Of a stretch of DNA of 64,000 bases, positions 27,569 through 36,419 are shown piece after piece. The stretch's first letter is position 1. Each line of letters starts with the position of its first letter. Origin of the DNA: Arenicella xantha (GTDB lineage Bacteria > Pseudomonadota > Gammaproteobacteria > Arenicellales > Arenicellaceae); the NCBI RefSeq assembly GCF_003315245.1, contig NZ_QNRT01000003.1:184852-248851 (forward strand). Direction: 5' to 3'. The notes under the pieces were generated by a model. It made no database searches. It was given only the letters and a program-made list of their open reading frames with translations, and was not told where the DNA came from. The position numbers and the translations under genes were made by a program.

Positions 27569-28765
27569 ATGAATGCTGCCGATATTCGTTGTGCTAACGA
27601 CCTTGCGCTCTATGAAAAATTAATCACAGCTAAAGATGTGGTTCGTGTTAATGAGCAGATAGCGCGACACGAAGCAGAAGGACCCACCGGAATTCGTCGT
27701 AATTTGCTTTCTAGCGCCGTACGATTGACTCCGAGTATGGCGCCAGAAATTGCACAAATGGCCGATGAGTGTATTGAGAAGTTGGGGGTTGTCTTGCCGC
27801 TCGAGATGTTTGTCTACTCGAGCCCACAGTTCAATGCGGCCTGTTTTAAGCCGGAAGACGAGCGCTTATATGTGATGTTTTCCTCCAGTTTGCTCGAAGG
27901 GTTCAGTCAGTCAGAGCTAAAGTTCGTGATGGGCCATGAGTTAGGCCATCATGTCTATAATCATCATGCGATTCCTATCGGGTACCTGTTGCGAGGTGAT
28001 GCTCGACCTGATCCTCAGTTAGCGTTGGAGCTATTTGCTTGGTCTCGTTATGCCGAGTTGTCTGCTGACCGCGCCGGAGCGCATTGCGCGCAAGATATGG
28101 ACTCAGTGGCGAGCGCTTTGTTTAAATTGTCGTCAGGTCTGACCTCAAAAGTTGTTGAGTTTAGTTTGGACGATTTTGTGTCTCAAGCGGATGATATGGT
28201 GTTGGTCGATCAAGAGCCTGGGAAAGGGGCTCCGAAGTCAGATTGGTTCTCGACGCATCCCTTTAGTCCTTTGCGGGTTAAAGCGTTAAAGCTATTTGAA
28301 GGGTCTGAGCTATATGGCGGAAAGGATTCGCGAGAATCTCTAGAGGTCGGTGTGCAAGCGATTTTGAGTCTAATGGAGCCGAGTTATCTTGAGGCTAAGA
28401 CTGACACTGCTGAGTCTATGCGGCGCTTGTTGTTTGCCGGCCTGATTGCAGTAGCGGATGCTAAAGACGATATTTCGGCGGAAGAGCTTGGTGTGTTCGA
28501 GCGCTTTTTTGGAAAATACGCGTTCTCTGATAAGTTGGATTTAGAGAAAACTAAGGCCACGTTAGAGCGACGCAGCAAGGAAGTCAAAACACGAGCGACC
28601 GAGACGCAGGCGATGCAAGTGTTGCATGATCTTTGTTTGATGGCGAAAGCTAACGGTGGTGTTGAGCCGGAAGAGCGTCTGGTGTTGGAGCAAGTTGCGA
28701 AGGTGTTAACCATTCCTAGTGCGTTTATTTGTCAAACTATTGAGCAGGCTAGCGACCTCGATTAG
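27569..28765 (+). CDS. M48 family metalloprotease fused to a TerB-like domain
   Basis: 398 residues with no signal peptide or membrane helix. The zinc-binding HELGH is at 123-127 and the third ligand is Glu163 in YAELSADRAG, the M48 pattern; a THPFSPLRVKAL segment follows the catalytic core as in other M48 enzymes. After a linker, residues ~280-398 form a helical TerB/tellurite-resistance-like domain: LFAGLIAVADAKDDISAEELGVFERFF, then a second LMAKANGGVEPEERLVL acidic motif. The pairing suggests a cytoplasmic peptidase with a metal- or membrane-stress sensor. Substrate unknown. Confidence 0.85.
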   Translation: MNAADIRCANDLALYEKLITAKDVVRVNEQIARHEAEGPTGIRRNLLSSAVRLTPSMAPEIAQMADECIEKLGVVLPLEMFVYSSPQFNAACFKPEDERLYVMFSSSLLEGFSQSELKFVMGHELGHHVYNHHAIPIGYLLRGDARPDPQLALELFAWSRYAELSADRAGAHCAQDMDSVASALFKLSSGLTSKVVEFSLDDFVSQADDMVLVDQEPGKGAPKSDWFSTHPFSPLRVKALKLFEGSELYGGKDSRESLEVGVQAILSLMEPSYLEAKTDTAESMRRLLFAGLIAVADAKDDISAEELGVFERFFGKYAFSDKLDLEKTKATLERRSKEVKTRATETQAMQVLHDLCLMAKANGGVEPEERLVLEQVAKVLTIPSAFICQTIEQASDLD

Positions 28766-28842
28766 AGGCTTTGTCGGTTGTATAGATTAAAAATGTATAT
28801 GTAAATACGTTTTTAGTATTTTTTCTTATATGTAATCAACCC

Positions 28843-28848
28843 TATACT
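28843..28848 (+). promoter_or_regulatory. Candidate -10 hexamer ahead of the PAPS-reductase-like gene
   Basis: TATACT in a very AT-rich 135-bp gap, 52 bp upstream of the ATG. A T-rich stretch but no clear -35 lies 17 bp further upstream. Confidence 0.3.
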
Positions 28849-28900
28849 TTATTTATTGATAACACTATGGCGCCGCAATTTTTGCGACAGGTAGTAAACC

Positions 28901-29587
28901 ATGAGCATAGAGCTGGTTAGAGCATTGAAGGAAAATAAATCAGAACAAGAAACTGTTTTTCACAATGGTGCCGATTTGATTGGGCTTAATAAGCGGTTCC
29001 AAGACAGTAGGCCGAGTGAAATAATGCGTTTCACAATTGAAAATGCCGAGAATCCGGTCATTTTCACAAATTTTCGTCCGCTTGCTGTGGCCTTTTTGCA
29101 TCTGGTGACCCAGCCGAAAAAGGATATTCCGGTGATCTGGGTAGATCATGGGTTCAATACTCCCGAAACGTACCGACATATTGAGCGTGTAGTTGAACGA
29201 CTTGAGTTAAATCTACAGGTCTATTCCCCACGCATGTCGGCGGCGCATTACACTGCTGTTTATGGTCAAATTCCTCCGTTAGATACCCCTGAGCATGATC
29301 GTTTTTCTGAGATAGTAAAGCTAGAACCATTTAATCGTGCAATGAGCGAGTTGAAGCCGGATGTTTGGTTGAATGGGATTCGTCACGATCAGAATGCTCA
29401 TCGCAAGAGTTTGAATGTTTTTACCTCGGGCAGTCATGGCACGGTTCGTGTCGCGCCGATGTTTCATTTGAGTGAGCTGGATGTCGAAGAGTATATTTAT
29501 GATCGAGACTTGCCAGATAATCATGACTATTTTGATCCAACTAAAGGCGAAGAGCACCGAGAGTGCGGGTTGTTGCTGCAAAAATAA
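28901..29587 (+). CDS. PAPS reductase-family protein (divergent CysH-like)
   Basis: 228 residues of the phosphoadenosine phosphosulfate reductase family. WVDHGFNTPETYRHIERV corresponds to the CysH stretch around DTGYLFPETY, and the C-terminal HRECGLLLQK keeps the catalytic ECG cysteine (Cys222). There are no CC/CxxC cysteines, so it is not an iron-sulfur APS-type enzyme. Where CysH has its SSSFG phosphate-binding loop this protein has TNFRPLA (about 56-62), which changes the nucleotide pocket. No cysD, cysN, cysI or cysJ is near. Sulfonucleotide reduction is possible but another adenylate substrate is equally likely. Confidence 0.78.
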   Translation: MSIELVRALKENKSEQETVFHNGADLIGLNKRFQDSRPSEIMRFTIENAENPVIFTNFRPLAVAFLHLVTQPKKDIPVIWVDHGFNTPETYRHIERVVERLELNLQVYSPRMSAAHYTAVYGQIPPLDTPEHDRFSEIVKLEPFNRAMSELKPDVWLNGIRHDQNAHRKSLNVFTSGSHGTVRVAPMFHLSELDVEEYIYDRDLPDNHDYFDPTKGEEHRECGLLLQK

Positions 29588-29670
29588 GCATTATTGATCG
29601 TTAAATATTAGCGTCGACGATAAATTACTCTTTGCTGCCATTGGGGGCAGGGTTTGGTAATATTGGCGCT

Positions 29671-30636
29671 ATGCTAGATAATGATCAATTACTACACCTC
29701 CTAAACCGGCACTCGAGCAGCGGTGTGTCCGGTGCGATGCTGGGCGAAGTGCTGGGTGTATCTCGTGTTACGGTGCAAAAGCGAATTCAGGCCCTGGTCG
29801 ACAACGGATTGCCGATTAAAGCCGTGCCTGGCGTGGGTTATATGCTGCCAGAAGGCGTTTCCATTCTGAATGAGCAAGATTTGCGAGCAAATCTTAATGT
29901 TGCTCAAGTCTCTGATATCTCCGTGCTGCAAAACGTGGGGTCGACCAATAGCTACCTATTAGGTCGGGCAATTCATCAGTCGCTAGGGTCGCTTTGTGTT
30001 ACTGAATCTCAGGCTGCCGGTCGAGGTAGGCGCGGAAATGATTGGCAGTCTAAACCTTATCGAAATGTCATGATGTCACTCAGCTGGGGGTTCTCGCGTT
30101 GGCCTGAAACTATTACCGGCTTAGGGTTGGCTGTGGCATTGGTGGTTTGCGAGCATTTGCGCGAGCAGTTTGAGGTTGATGTTCATATAAAGTGGCCTAA
30201 TGATTTATTGGTGAATGATCGTAAATTAGCGGGTGTGTTGATTGACGTGGCTGGCGAGGCGTCGAGTGCTTGCAATGTTGTGATTGGTTTGGGTTTAAAT
30301 GTTCATCAGCCAGATTGGTCGACTGATGGCGCTTATGAGTGGCAAGATTTAGCAGGCCTTGGTGTTCAATGCGACCGCAATGTGTTGATTGCTGGATTGA
30401 CCGATAAATTGGTGTCAATGTTGCAGGATTTTGAGCGCGATGGGTTTTCTCCGTTGATGCGGCGTTGGCATGCGCTGAGTACTTTTTCGGAGAGGCGCAT
30501 TAAGGTGATTGGGGGTGACGGCATAAACGAGGGTGTAATGGCTGGCGTCGATTCCATGGGGGCTTTGTTGTTGAGAGGTGATGATGAGCAAATTCATCGT
30601 TTTACCGACAGTAATGTGAGTGTTCGCTTGGTATGA
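29671..30636 (+). CDS. birA: Bifunctional biotin ligase / biotin operon repressor BirA
   Basis: 321 residues from the ATG at 29671 (equal to E. coli BirA); an in-frame TTG at 29632 would add 13 residues. An N-terminal winged helix (VSGAMLGEVLGVSRVTVQKRIQAL) is followed by the ligase core with GSTNSYLL, ESQAAGRGRRGNDWQS (biotinyl-AMP loop), IKWPNDLLV and KLAGVLIDV, then the C-terminal SH3-like domain. It therefore attaches biotin to acetyl-CoA carboxylase carrier protein and probably represses bio genes. Its TGA overlaps the coaX ATG (ATGA, 30633-30636). Confidence 0.96.
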   Translation: MLDNDQLLHLLNRHSSSGVSGAMLGEVLGVSRVTVQKRIQALVDNGLPIKAVPGVGYMLPEGVSILNEQDLRANLNVAQVSDISVLQNVGSTNSYLLGRAIHQSLGSLCVTESQAAGRGRRGNDWQSKPYRNVMMSLSWGFSRWPETITGLGLAVALVVCEHLREQFEVDVHIKWPNDLLVNDRKLAGVLIDVAGEASSACNVVIGLGLNVHQPDWSTDGAYEWQDLAGLGVQCDRNVLIAGLTDKLVSMLQDFERDGFSPLMRRWHALSTFSERRIKVIGGDGINEGVMAGVDSMGALLLRGDDEQIHRFTDSNVSVRLV

Positions 30637-31370
30637 GATTATTCATTGATATTGGTAATACTCGTACTAAATGGCTTTTAATGGATGGCGATTTGCCGGT
30701 TCGGCGCGGTGCGATAGATAACTCTCAGGTAGATCAAATTGATCTGGGTTGTGGCAAAGCGGTTAGTCGTGCGTGGGCGTCTTGTGTGGCTCAAGAAGAG
30801 ATATTTCAGCGATTGGCGAGTATCGTGGAGGCTGATTGTGGTGTGCGTTTAAATCGGGCTGCTGTTGAGTCGAGTGTGAATCACATGGTGAACGCATATT
30901 TAGCCTTAGATCGCTTAGGAGTGGATCGGTGGTTGGCCGCCCTAGGCGCGCGAGACTTGATTGCAGCGGGCGACCTGGTTGTGATTGATGCGGGTACGGC
31001 AGTGACTGTTGACTTGGTGTCGGCCAAGCACTGCTTCGAAGGCGGAGTTATTCTGCCTGGTGCTCGTATGATGCACGATGCATTGGTTGGGCGTACCGTT
31101 GGAATTATTTCTGAACGTAGCGAGGTGGATTCAGTCGTTGGTCGAACGACGCAAGAATGTGTTAATGCTGGCGCGCTATATGGGTTGGCTGGCGCGATCG
31201 AGCGGATTGTGCTCGAAATGCAAAAACGCTTGCTGCATACTGATAAGCTATCAGTCTTGTTGTGTGGTGGTGATGCTGAGCGCCTAGCTGCTGTGTTGCC
31301 TGATCATTACCGTGTTGAGTTGGATTTGGTTTTTTATGGCTTGCAGGTGATTGATCGAGCTAAGAGTTGA
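30633..31370 (+). CDS. coaX: Type III pantothenate kinase
   Basis: First step of coenzyme A synthesis, 245 residues. FIDIGNTRTKW (4-14) is the phosphate-1 motif, DRLGVDRWLA is the pantothenate-binding block, VVIDAGTAVTVDLV the phosphate-2/adenosine motif, and GGVILPGARMMHDAL follows. Type III enzymes need a monovalent cation and are not feedback inhibited by CoA. Its start is translationally coupled to birA, the order found in Pseudomonas and relatives. Confidence 0.96.
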   Translation: MRLFIDIGNTRTKWLLMDGDLPVRRGAIDNSQVDQIDLGCGKAVSRAWASCVAQEEIFQRLASIVEADCGVRLNRAAVESSVNHMVNAYLALDRLGVDRWLAALGARDLIAAGDLVVIDAGTAVTVDLVSAKHCFEGGVILPGARMMHDALVGRTVGIISERSEVDSVVGRTTQECVNAGALYGLAGAIERIVLEMQKRLLHTDKLSVLLCGGDAERLAAVLPDHYRVELDLVFYGLQVIDRAKS

Positions 31371-31446
31371 TTGGGTTGGTGGATGAGAGAGTGTTGATGG
31401 TAGTCGAGTTGATTGAAGCGAGTTACAGTATGAGGATGGGGTCTAA

Positions 31447-32151
31447 ATGAGATTTGTAGCATATGGTGTTGCGATATTGCTTTTGTCAAATGTCGCTATT
31501 TTTTTGTGGCCGGACCGTTCTGTTTCAGCGCCTCACGTGTTTTCTGAAAAAGAAGACGTTAATCCTCATTTCGTTCGATTGAATAAAGAAATTGAAGCGA
31601 AGTTTTTTAGTCAGGTTGCGATCGAGCCGGAACAATCTCCCTCGTCTGGCGGTTTGCAAATCTCGGCTATTTCAAAATCGGGACAAGCGTGCTACCGACT
31701 TGGGCCGTTTATGCACAAGGAGAACTACGAATTAGCGCAGGCGGTGTTACTAAATGCCAATTTAGAGTACCGCAAGTCGAAGCGGGTGAGTAAGTCCTCC
31801 GATGTGTATCGAGTTTTTCTTGGGCCTTTTGAAAGTCAGTCTCTCGTTGCGGATGCGCGCTTGGATCTGAAGCGGAAAAATGTGCTCGATCACTTTGTGC
31901 GCAAGCAAGGGGATGGTACGTATATAATTTCTCTTGGAATTTACAGTACGCTTGAGTCTGCCGAAATGGCCGTTAGTTTGTTTGATGGGACATTGACCGA
32001 TGTGCAGAAGCAAAGTGAGACAGTCGTGTTGCCAGACAGCTATTGGCTGCATTTCTCTATGTCTGATCAAGAATCGGCGCGCTTGCAGTTGGGTGCAATG
32101 GATTGGGGTGAGCAGTCGGCAAAAATGGGCTTATACCCATGTAATGGGTAA
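31447..32151 (+). CDS. SPOR-domain membrane-anchored protein
   Basis: 234 residues with an N-terminal signal-anchor (about 3-21) and a periplasmic region containing a SPOR-like domain (about 82-160; CYRLGPFMHKENYELAQ, then YRVFLGPFESQSLV). SPOR domains bind denuded septal peptidoglycan. A second, weaker repeat begins YIISLGIYSTLESAEM. Similar genes follow coaX upstream of the tRNA-tuf cluster in Pseudomonas. A role in cell division or wall remodelling is inferred from the domain only. Confidence 0.82.
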   Translation: MRFVAYGVAILLLSNVAIFLWPDRSVSAPHVFSEKEDVNPHFVRLNKEIEAKFFSQVAIEPEQSPSSGGLQISAISKSGQACYRLGPFMHKENYELAQAVLLNANLEYRKSKRVSKSSDVYRVFLGPFESQSLVADARLDLKRKNVLDHFVRKQGDGTYIISLGIYSTLESAEMAVSLFDGTLTDVQKQSETVVLPDSYWLHFSMSDQESARLQLGAMDWGEQSAKMGLYPCNG

Positions 32152-32220
32152 GTTTTGGCGTGTTGTAAAATGCTAAAAATTTAATTCCACGTAAATTATT
32201 GTTTTTTTTTACGAGAACCG

Positions 32221-32249
32221 TTGTATTTAAGATAAACACGCCCTAAAAT
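32221..32249 (+). promoter_or_regulatory. Predicted promoter of the tRNA-tuf operon with a GC-rich discriminator
   Basis: TTGTAT (32221-32226), exactly 17 bp, then TAAAAT (32244-32249), followed at once by GCGCGACC. A T9 run at 32202-32210 lies where an UP element would be. A GC-rich discriminator after the -10 is the hallmark of stringently controlled rRNA and tRNA promoters. The predicted start is about 15 nt before the first tRNA. Confidence 0.65.
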
Positions 32250-32270
32250 GCGCGACCTGAACGAGGTTAT

Positions 32271-32346
<76 letters not shown>

Positions 32347-32475
32347 TTTTCGTTTCTTTGTCATTAATTGTTTGATTGATGGCATAGGCGCGCAAATGGC
32401 GTGACTTTAGATTTGATTGGCGTGTTAGTTTTAATTCGCATCGATCAATCTAGTGTCGTTCAGATATTAATGTAT

Positions 32476-32560
32476 GGTGGGGTGGCCGAGTGGTTAAAGG
32501 CGACGGACTGTAAATCCGTTCTCTCTGAGTACGCTGGTTCGAATCCAGCCCCCACCACCA
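32476..32560 (+). tRNA. tRNA-Tyr (anticodon GTA)
   Basis: 85 nt including a long variable arm and encoded CCA. Acceptor arms GGTGGGG / CCCCACC; anticodon loop CTGTAAA gives GTA. Confidence 0.97.
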
Positions 32561-32598
32561 TTTTATTAGTCTTGATTTCGTCAGTGTGCGAGTAGCGT

Positions 32599-32672
32599 GC
32601 GGGTGTAGTTCAACGGTAGAACCTTAGCCTTCCAAGCTAATGGTGTGGGTTCGATTCCCATCACCCGCTCCA
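32599..32672 (+). tRNA. tRNA-Gly (anticodon TCC)
   Basis: 74 nt with encoded CCA. Acceptor arms GCGGGTG / CACCCGC; anticodon loop CTTCCAA gives TCC. Confidence 0.97.
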
Positions 32673-32773
32673 ATCGTATGTCTGCATTTTATTTGGGTGG
32701 GCCTGGTTTAGGTTTGCCGCGAGGTTAGACCCTCTGATGTGGCGTCGCCATTGTTTGGTTGATGCGCTGTATT

Positions 32774-32848
32774 GCCCACGTAGCTCAGGGGTAGAGCACT
32801 CCCTTGGTAAGGGAGAGGCCATCGGTTCAATTCCGATCGTGGGCACCA
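32774..32848 (+). tRNA. tRNA-Thr (anticodon GGT)
   Basis: 75 nt with encoded CCA. Acceptor arms GCCCACG / CGTGGGC; anticodon loop TTGGTAA gives GGT. Followed by 215 bp of leader before tuf. Confidence 0.97.
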
Positions 32849-32992
32849 TTGAGGATGACTGTAATAAGGTTTTTGGCCGTAGATGCGAGTGTGTCTGCGG
32901 CATTGATTATTTAGCGGAATGCGTTTGTCATTAGTTTGTCATATGTATCTGCGATAAAGCGCGATTATCCATTGGGTAAGCCGCAAAATGAT

Positions 32993-33010
32993 TACCGGCT
33001 AGTCCCGGTA
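32993..33010 (+). promoter_or_regulatory. Small hairpin in the tuf leader
   Basis: TACCGG / CCGGTA with a 6-nt loop, 53 bp before the tuf ATG. It may be an RNA-processing or stability element between the tRNA and mRNA portions of the transcript; purely structural observation. Confidence 0.35.
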
Positions 33011-33063
33011 TCGTGTTTAGTTGGTAATTGTTTAACGAAAGAGTGAATAGATAGGTTAATACT

Positions 33064-34225
33064 ATGTCTAAGGAAAAATTTGAAAGAACCAAACCGCACG
33101 TTAACGTCGGCACGATTGGTCACGTAGACCACGGCAAGACCACGTTGACGGCAGCGATCACAAAGTGTTTGTCAGAAGCATACGGTGGTACAGCGGTCGA
33201 TTTCGCAAACATCGACAACGCTCCAGAAGAGCGTGAGCGCGGCATCACTATCTCGACAGCGCACGTAGAGTATGAGACGGAAAACCGTCACTATGCTCAC
33301 GTAGACTGCCCGGGTCACGCGGACTATGTAAAGAACATGATTACTGGTGCAGCCCAAATGGATGGCGCTATTCTTGTTTGTTCAGCCGCTGATGGTCCAA
33401 TGCCACAAACGCGTGAGCACATTTTGTTGGCACGTCAAGTTGGCGTTCCGTACATTGTTGTGTTCTTGAACAAAGCAGACATGGTTGACGACGAAGAGTT
33501 GTTGGAATTGGTTGAGATGGAAGTTCGTGAACTTCTTGATTCATACGAATTCCCAGGCGATGACACGCCAATCGTGATCGGTTCAGCATTGAAGGCGTTG
33601 GAAGGTGAAGCGCAGTACGTTGAGAAAATCATCGAGCTAGGCAAAGTATTGGATGAGTACATCCCTGAGCCAGAGCGCGCGATTGACGGTGCTTTCATTA
33701 TGCCAGTAGAAGATGTGTTCTCGATCTCAGGTCGTGGAACGGTTGCGACGGGTCGTATTGAGCGTGGCATCATCAAGGTTGGTGAAGAAATTGAAATCGT
33801 TGGTATTCGCGATACTTCTAAGACAACGGTTACGGGTGTTGAGATGTTCCGTAAGTTGTTAGACGAAGGTCGTGCTGGCGATAACGTAGGTATCTTGTTG
33901 CGTGGAACTAAGCGTGAAGATATCGAGCGTGGTCAAGTATTGGCAAAGCCAGGTTCAATCAACCCACACACAAAGTTCGAAGCTGAAGTTTATGTGTTGA
34001 GTAAAGAAGAAGGCGGACGTCACACTCCATTCTTCAAAGGCTACCGTCCACAGTTCTACTTCCGTACAACTGACGTAACGGGTGCTTGTGAATTGCCAGA
34101 TGGTGTTGAGATGGTTATGCCAGGCGACAACATCAAGATGCAAGTTGAGTTGATTGCTCCAATCGCGATGGAAGAAGGTCTTCGTTTTGCGATTCGTGAA
34201 GGTGGCCGTACTGTTGGTGCGGGCG
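33064..34225 (+). repeat. Dispersed duplicate of tuf (partner 62839-64000)
   Basis: Direct repeat of 1,162 bp at an offset of 29,775 bp with three mismatches, all silent third positions. Such a pair keeps itself alike by gene conversion and could support recombination that would delete or duplicate the intervening 30 kb of essential genes. Confidence 0.97.
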
Positions 34226-34248
34226 TTGTAGCGAAGATTACTGACTAA
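33064..34248 (+). CDS. tuf: Elongation factor Tu (first copy)
   Basis: 394-residue translation GTPase that brings aminoacyl-tRNA to the ribosome. G motifs are GHVDHGKT (G1), RGITI (G2), DCPGHADY (G3), NKADMVDD (G4) and a GSALKAL G5; domains 2 and 3 are complete. The gene lies in the tRNA operon like E. coli tufB, and is followed by a strong terminator before tRNA-Trp. Over the 1,162 bp shared with the copy at 62839 it differs at only three silent bases (33273, 33312, 34224). Confidence 0.99.
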   Translation: MSKEKFERTKPHVNVGTIGHVDHGKTTLTAAITKCLSEAYGGTAVDFANIDNAPEERERGITISTAHVEYETENRHYAHVDCPGHADYVKNMITGAAQMDGAILVCSAADGPMPQTREHILLARQVGVPYIVVFLNKADMVDDEELLELVEMEVRELLDSYEFPGDDTPIVIGSALKALEGEAQYVEKIIELGKVLDEYIPEPERAIDGAFIMPVEDVFSISGRGTVATGRIERGIIKVGEEIEIVGIRDTSKTTVTGVEMFRKLLDEGRAGDNVGILLRGTKREDIERGQVLAKPGSINPHTKFEAEVYVLSKEEGGRHTPFFKGYRPQFYFRTTDVTGACELPDGVEMVMPGDNIKMQVELIAPIAMEEGLRFAIREGGRTVGAGVVAKITD

Positions 34249-34577
34249 GACAGTTTTGTCCGAGGTTGTTGATACTGAACCTGGCTGAATTCGTCATTTT
34301 GTTTATTGGTTAACGCTGGTAGGTGAGTGATTTAAGTTAGCAAGGTTTGGTATCGGCGCTAATGGTTCGGGCAAAATCTTAGGCGCGCTTGTTCTAGTGT
34401 TTTGATCTGTTTGATTGAATTGCTAGTTTAAAATGCTTACGCCGAGTAAGTGTTTAGATAATTGGGTGTGCAGGGCTAGATAATCTCGGTGTGCTAATGT
34501 ATATTAGCGCACCTTTTTGCGTATATAGTGTCTGGGGATATCGGCTAATTAGCTGATTTTAAATCAAATTTTAGTTT
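34249..34577. other. Intergenic region tuf / tRNA-Trp
   Basis: 329 bp without coding content. It holds the terminator at 34488-34518. A TATAGT hexamer at 34524-34529 just past the terminator could be the -10 of the downstream tRNA-Trp-secE unit, but I see no matching -35. Confidence 0.6.
34488..34518 (+). terminator. Rho-independent terminator between tuf and tRNA-Trp
   Basis: An 11-bp stem GGTGTGCTAAT / ATTAGCGCACC (one T-G pair, loop GTAT) followed by five Ts. Confidence 0.88.
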
Positions 34578-34653
34578 AGGCCAGTAGCTCAATTGGCAGA
34601 GCGACGGTCTCCAAAACCGTAGGTTGGGGGTTCGATTCCCTCCTGGCCTGCCA
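34578..34653 (+). tRNA. tRNA-Trp (anticodon CCA)
   Basis: 76 nt with encoded CCA. Acceptor arms AGGCCAG / CTGGCCT; anticodon loop CTCCAAA gives CCA. It sits between tuf and secE as in Pseudomonas. Confidence 0.97.
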
Positions 34654-34811
34654 CTAACTAAGCGTTTTGATTTATTTCAGGCAGTGAAATGAATAAGTTT
34701 TCGCATTGAATTCGAAGCTTCGAATGTTTGTCGGGTTGAGTTTTTGCTGTTGTGGCGATGCTCAGGTGGTAGCGTTAGTCGATTTCGAACCAATCAATAA
34801 GAGAAAAGTTA

Positions 34812-35177
34812 ATGATAGATAAAGTCAAAATAGTTGCTGCTGTTGCAATCGCCATCGCAGGCATTTATGGCTACTACCAGTTGCCTCAGTATATGGGGCA
34901 AGACGTATCGATTTTGTTGCGCGTTGGTCTGATGCTAGTTGCATTGATTGCCGCAGTCGGTGTGGCTATCAGTTCAGAGTACGGTGCTTCATTTGTTGGT
35001 TTTGCCAAGGGTGCGCGCACTGAGTTACGCAAAATGGTGTGGCCAAGTCGTCAAGAGACTACGCAAACCACCATAATCGTTCTAGTGCTTGTTGTACTGG
35101 TGGCCGTGTTCTTATGGCTGATCGATATGGCCGTATTTAAGATTATCTATGGTTGGCTTCTCGGTGTTGATGGCTAG
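34812..35177 (+). CDS. secE: Preprotein translocase subunit SecE
   Basis: 121 residues of the three-helix enterobacterial SecE type: hydrophobic segments near 7-21, 36-56 and 93-115, with the conserved amphipathic SecE helix RTELRKMVWPSRQETTQTT just before the last helix, which clamps SecY. Start preceded by AAGAGAAAAG. It is followed by nusG after 51 bp. Confidence 0.97.
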   Translation: MIDKVKIVAAVAIAIAGIYGYYQLPQYMGQDVSILLRVGLMLVALIAAVGVAISSEYGASFVGFAKGARTELRKMVWPSRQETTQTTIIVLVLVVLVAVFLWLIDMAVFKIIYGWLLGVDG

Positions 35178-35228
35178 TTATTTGTCGCAACCCTAATTAG
35201 AAGACCATACTCAGAATAAAGGTAAGTA

Positions 35229-35822
35229 ATGTCAGACAATTCCATTATTGATCAAGACGTAGATAGTCAGGCAGAAGCCGATAGAAAGGCGGGTATGCAC
35301 TGGTATGTCGTGCAAGCGTTCTCGAATTATGAGAAGCGCGTTAAATTGACGCTTGAAGAAAGTATTCATCGTCATGGTATGCAGGACTTATTTGGTGACA
35401 TCTTAGTGCCGACCGAAGAGGTCGTTGAGATGAAAGCTGGTCAAAAACGGACTAGCGAACGAAAATTTTTCCCAGGTTATGTGTTGGTTCAGATGGTTAT
35501 GAACGACGAAACATGGCACTTGGTTAAAAGCACTCCAAGGGTGTCAGGGTTTATTGGTGGCAAAGCCTCTGATCCGACCCCGTTGACGGATGCTGAGGCG
35601 ATGGGTATTTTGCAGCAGGTGCAAGATGGTACAGACCAGCCTAGACATAAATTCTCATTTGAGCCAGGTGAAGTTGTTCGAGTGACCGAAGGGCCATTCG
35701 CTGACTTTAATGGTACCGTTGAGGATGTCAATTACGAGAAGTCCAAGTTGCGTGTTGCGGTATCTATTTTTGGTCGTTCCACTCCTGTTGAATTGGACTT
35801 TTCTCAAGTTGAAAAAGGATAG
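35229..35822 (+). CDS. nusG: Transcription termination/antitermination factor NusG
   Basis: 197 residues: NGN domain ([14 protein letters not shown], then [24 protein letters not shown]) and KOW domain ([31 protein letters not shown]). It couples RNA polymerase to Rho and to ribosomes. Compared with the 181-residue E. coli protein there are about 16 extra residues at the N-terminus. An ATG at 35295 (MHWYVVQ) with its own AAAGG would give 175 residues, so the true start is uncertain; I kept the first because AAAGGT precedes it too. Confidence 0.97.
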   Translation: MSDNSIIDQDVDSQAEADRKAGMHWYVVQAFSNYEKRVKLTLEESIHRHGMQDLFGDILVPTEEVVEMKAGQKRTSERKFFPGYVLVQMVMNDETWHLVKSTPRVSGFIGGKASDPTPLTDAEAMGILQQVQDGTDQPRHKFSFEPGEVVRVTEGPFADFNGTVEDVNYEKSKLRVAVSIFGRSTPVELDFSQVEKG

Positions 35823-35936
35823 TTGAGCGCCTGCTAGCTCGCTGTTATTAGGCAAGAATTACGATAGTGAATGATGTGCGTTGTGGTCGTTTGGCTGCTG
35901 CGCATGGCATGTTTTTAAACGGGGAGCCATAGCGGC

Positions 35937-35973
35937 GTTTGTACCCAAACAAGAGCGCTTACTAGTAAGTGCT
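35937..35973 (+). promoter_or_regulatory. Two hairpins in the rplK leader, candidate L1 autoregulatory site
   Basis: GTTTG / CAAAC (35937-35950) and AGCGCTTA / TAAGTGCT with loop CTAG (35954-35973) stand back to back, the second ending just before the CGGAG ribosome-binding site (35975-35979). In E. coli the L11-L1 operon is repressed by L1 binding a structure in this place. I did not match the L1 consensus itself. Confidence 0.4.
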
Positions 35974-35985
35974 TCGGAGTATAAG

Positions 35986-36417
35986 ATGGCTAAGAAAGTC
36001 GATGCTTTAATAAAGCTTCAGGTGCCCGCTGGTGGTGCCAATCCAAGTCCTCCTGTTGGTCCTGCATTGGGTCAGCACGGCGTAAATATTATGGAATTCT
36101 GTAAGGCGTTTAACGCTGCGACACAAGAAATGGAAAAGGGCCTCCCGGTTCCTGTTGTGATCACAGTATATAGCGATAAGAGTTTCACCTACATCATGAA
36201 GACGCCTCCGGCGGCCGTGTTGTTGAAGAAAGCTGCTGGCATTCAGAAAGGTTCAGGCGTGCCGCACACTGATAAAGTGGGCAAAGTGACACGCGCACAG
36301 CTAGAAGAGATTGCCACAGTCAAAATGGCAGACCTTAATGCATACGATCTAGATCAAGCAGTAAAAATTATTGCTGGTTCGGCGCGTAGCATGGGTATTG
36401 AGACGGAAGGAGTATAA
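35986..36417 (+). CDS. rplK: 50S ribosomal protein L11
   Basis: 143 residues from the ATG at 35986, with CGGAG upstream; the open frame continues to 35881 without a site. [36 protein letters not shown] is the canonical N-terminus (L11 N-terminal domain contacting the GTPase centre), followed by the rRNA-binding C-terminal domain. The rplA ATG follows 2 bp after the stop. Confidence 0.98.
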   Translation: MAKKVDALIKLQVPAGGANPSPPVGPALGQHGVNIMEFCKAFNAATQEMEKGLPVPVVITVYSDKSFTYIMKTPPAAVLLKKAAGIQKGSGVPHTDKVGKVTRAQLEEIATVKMADLNAYDLDQAVKIIAGSARSMGIETEGV

Positions 36418-36419
36418 TT

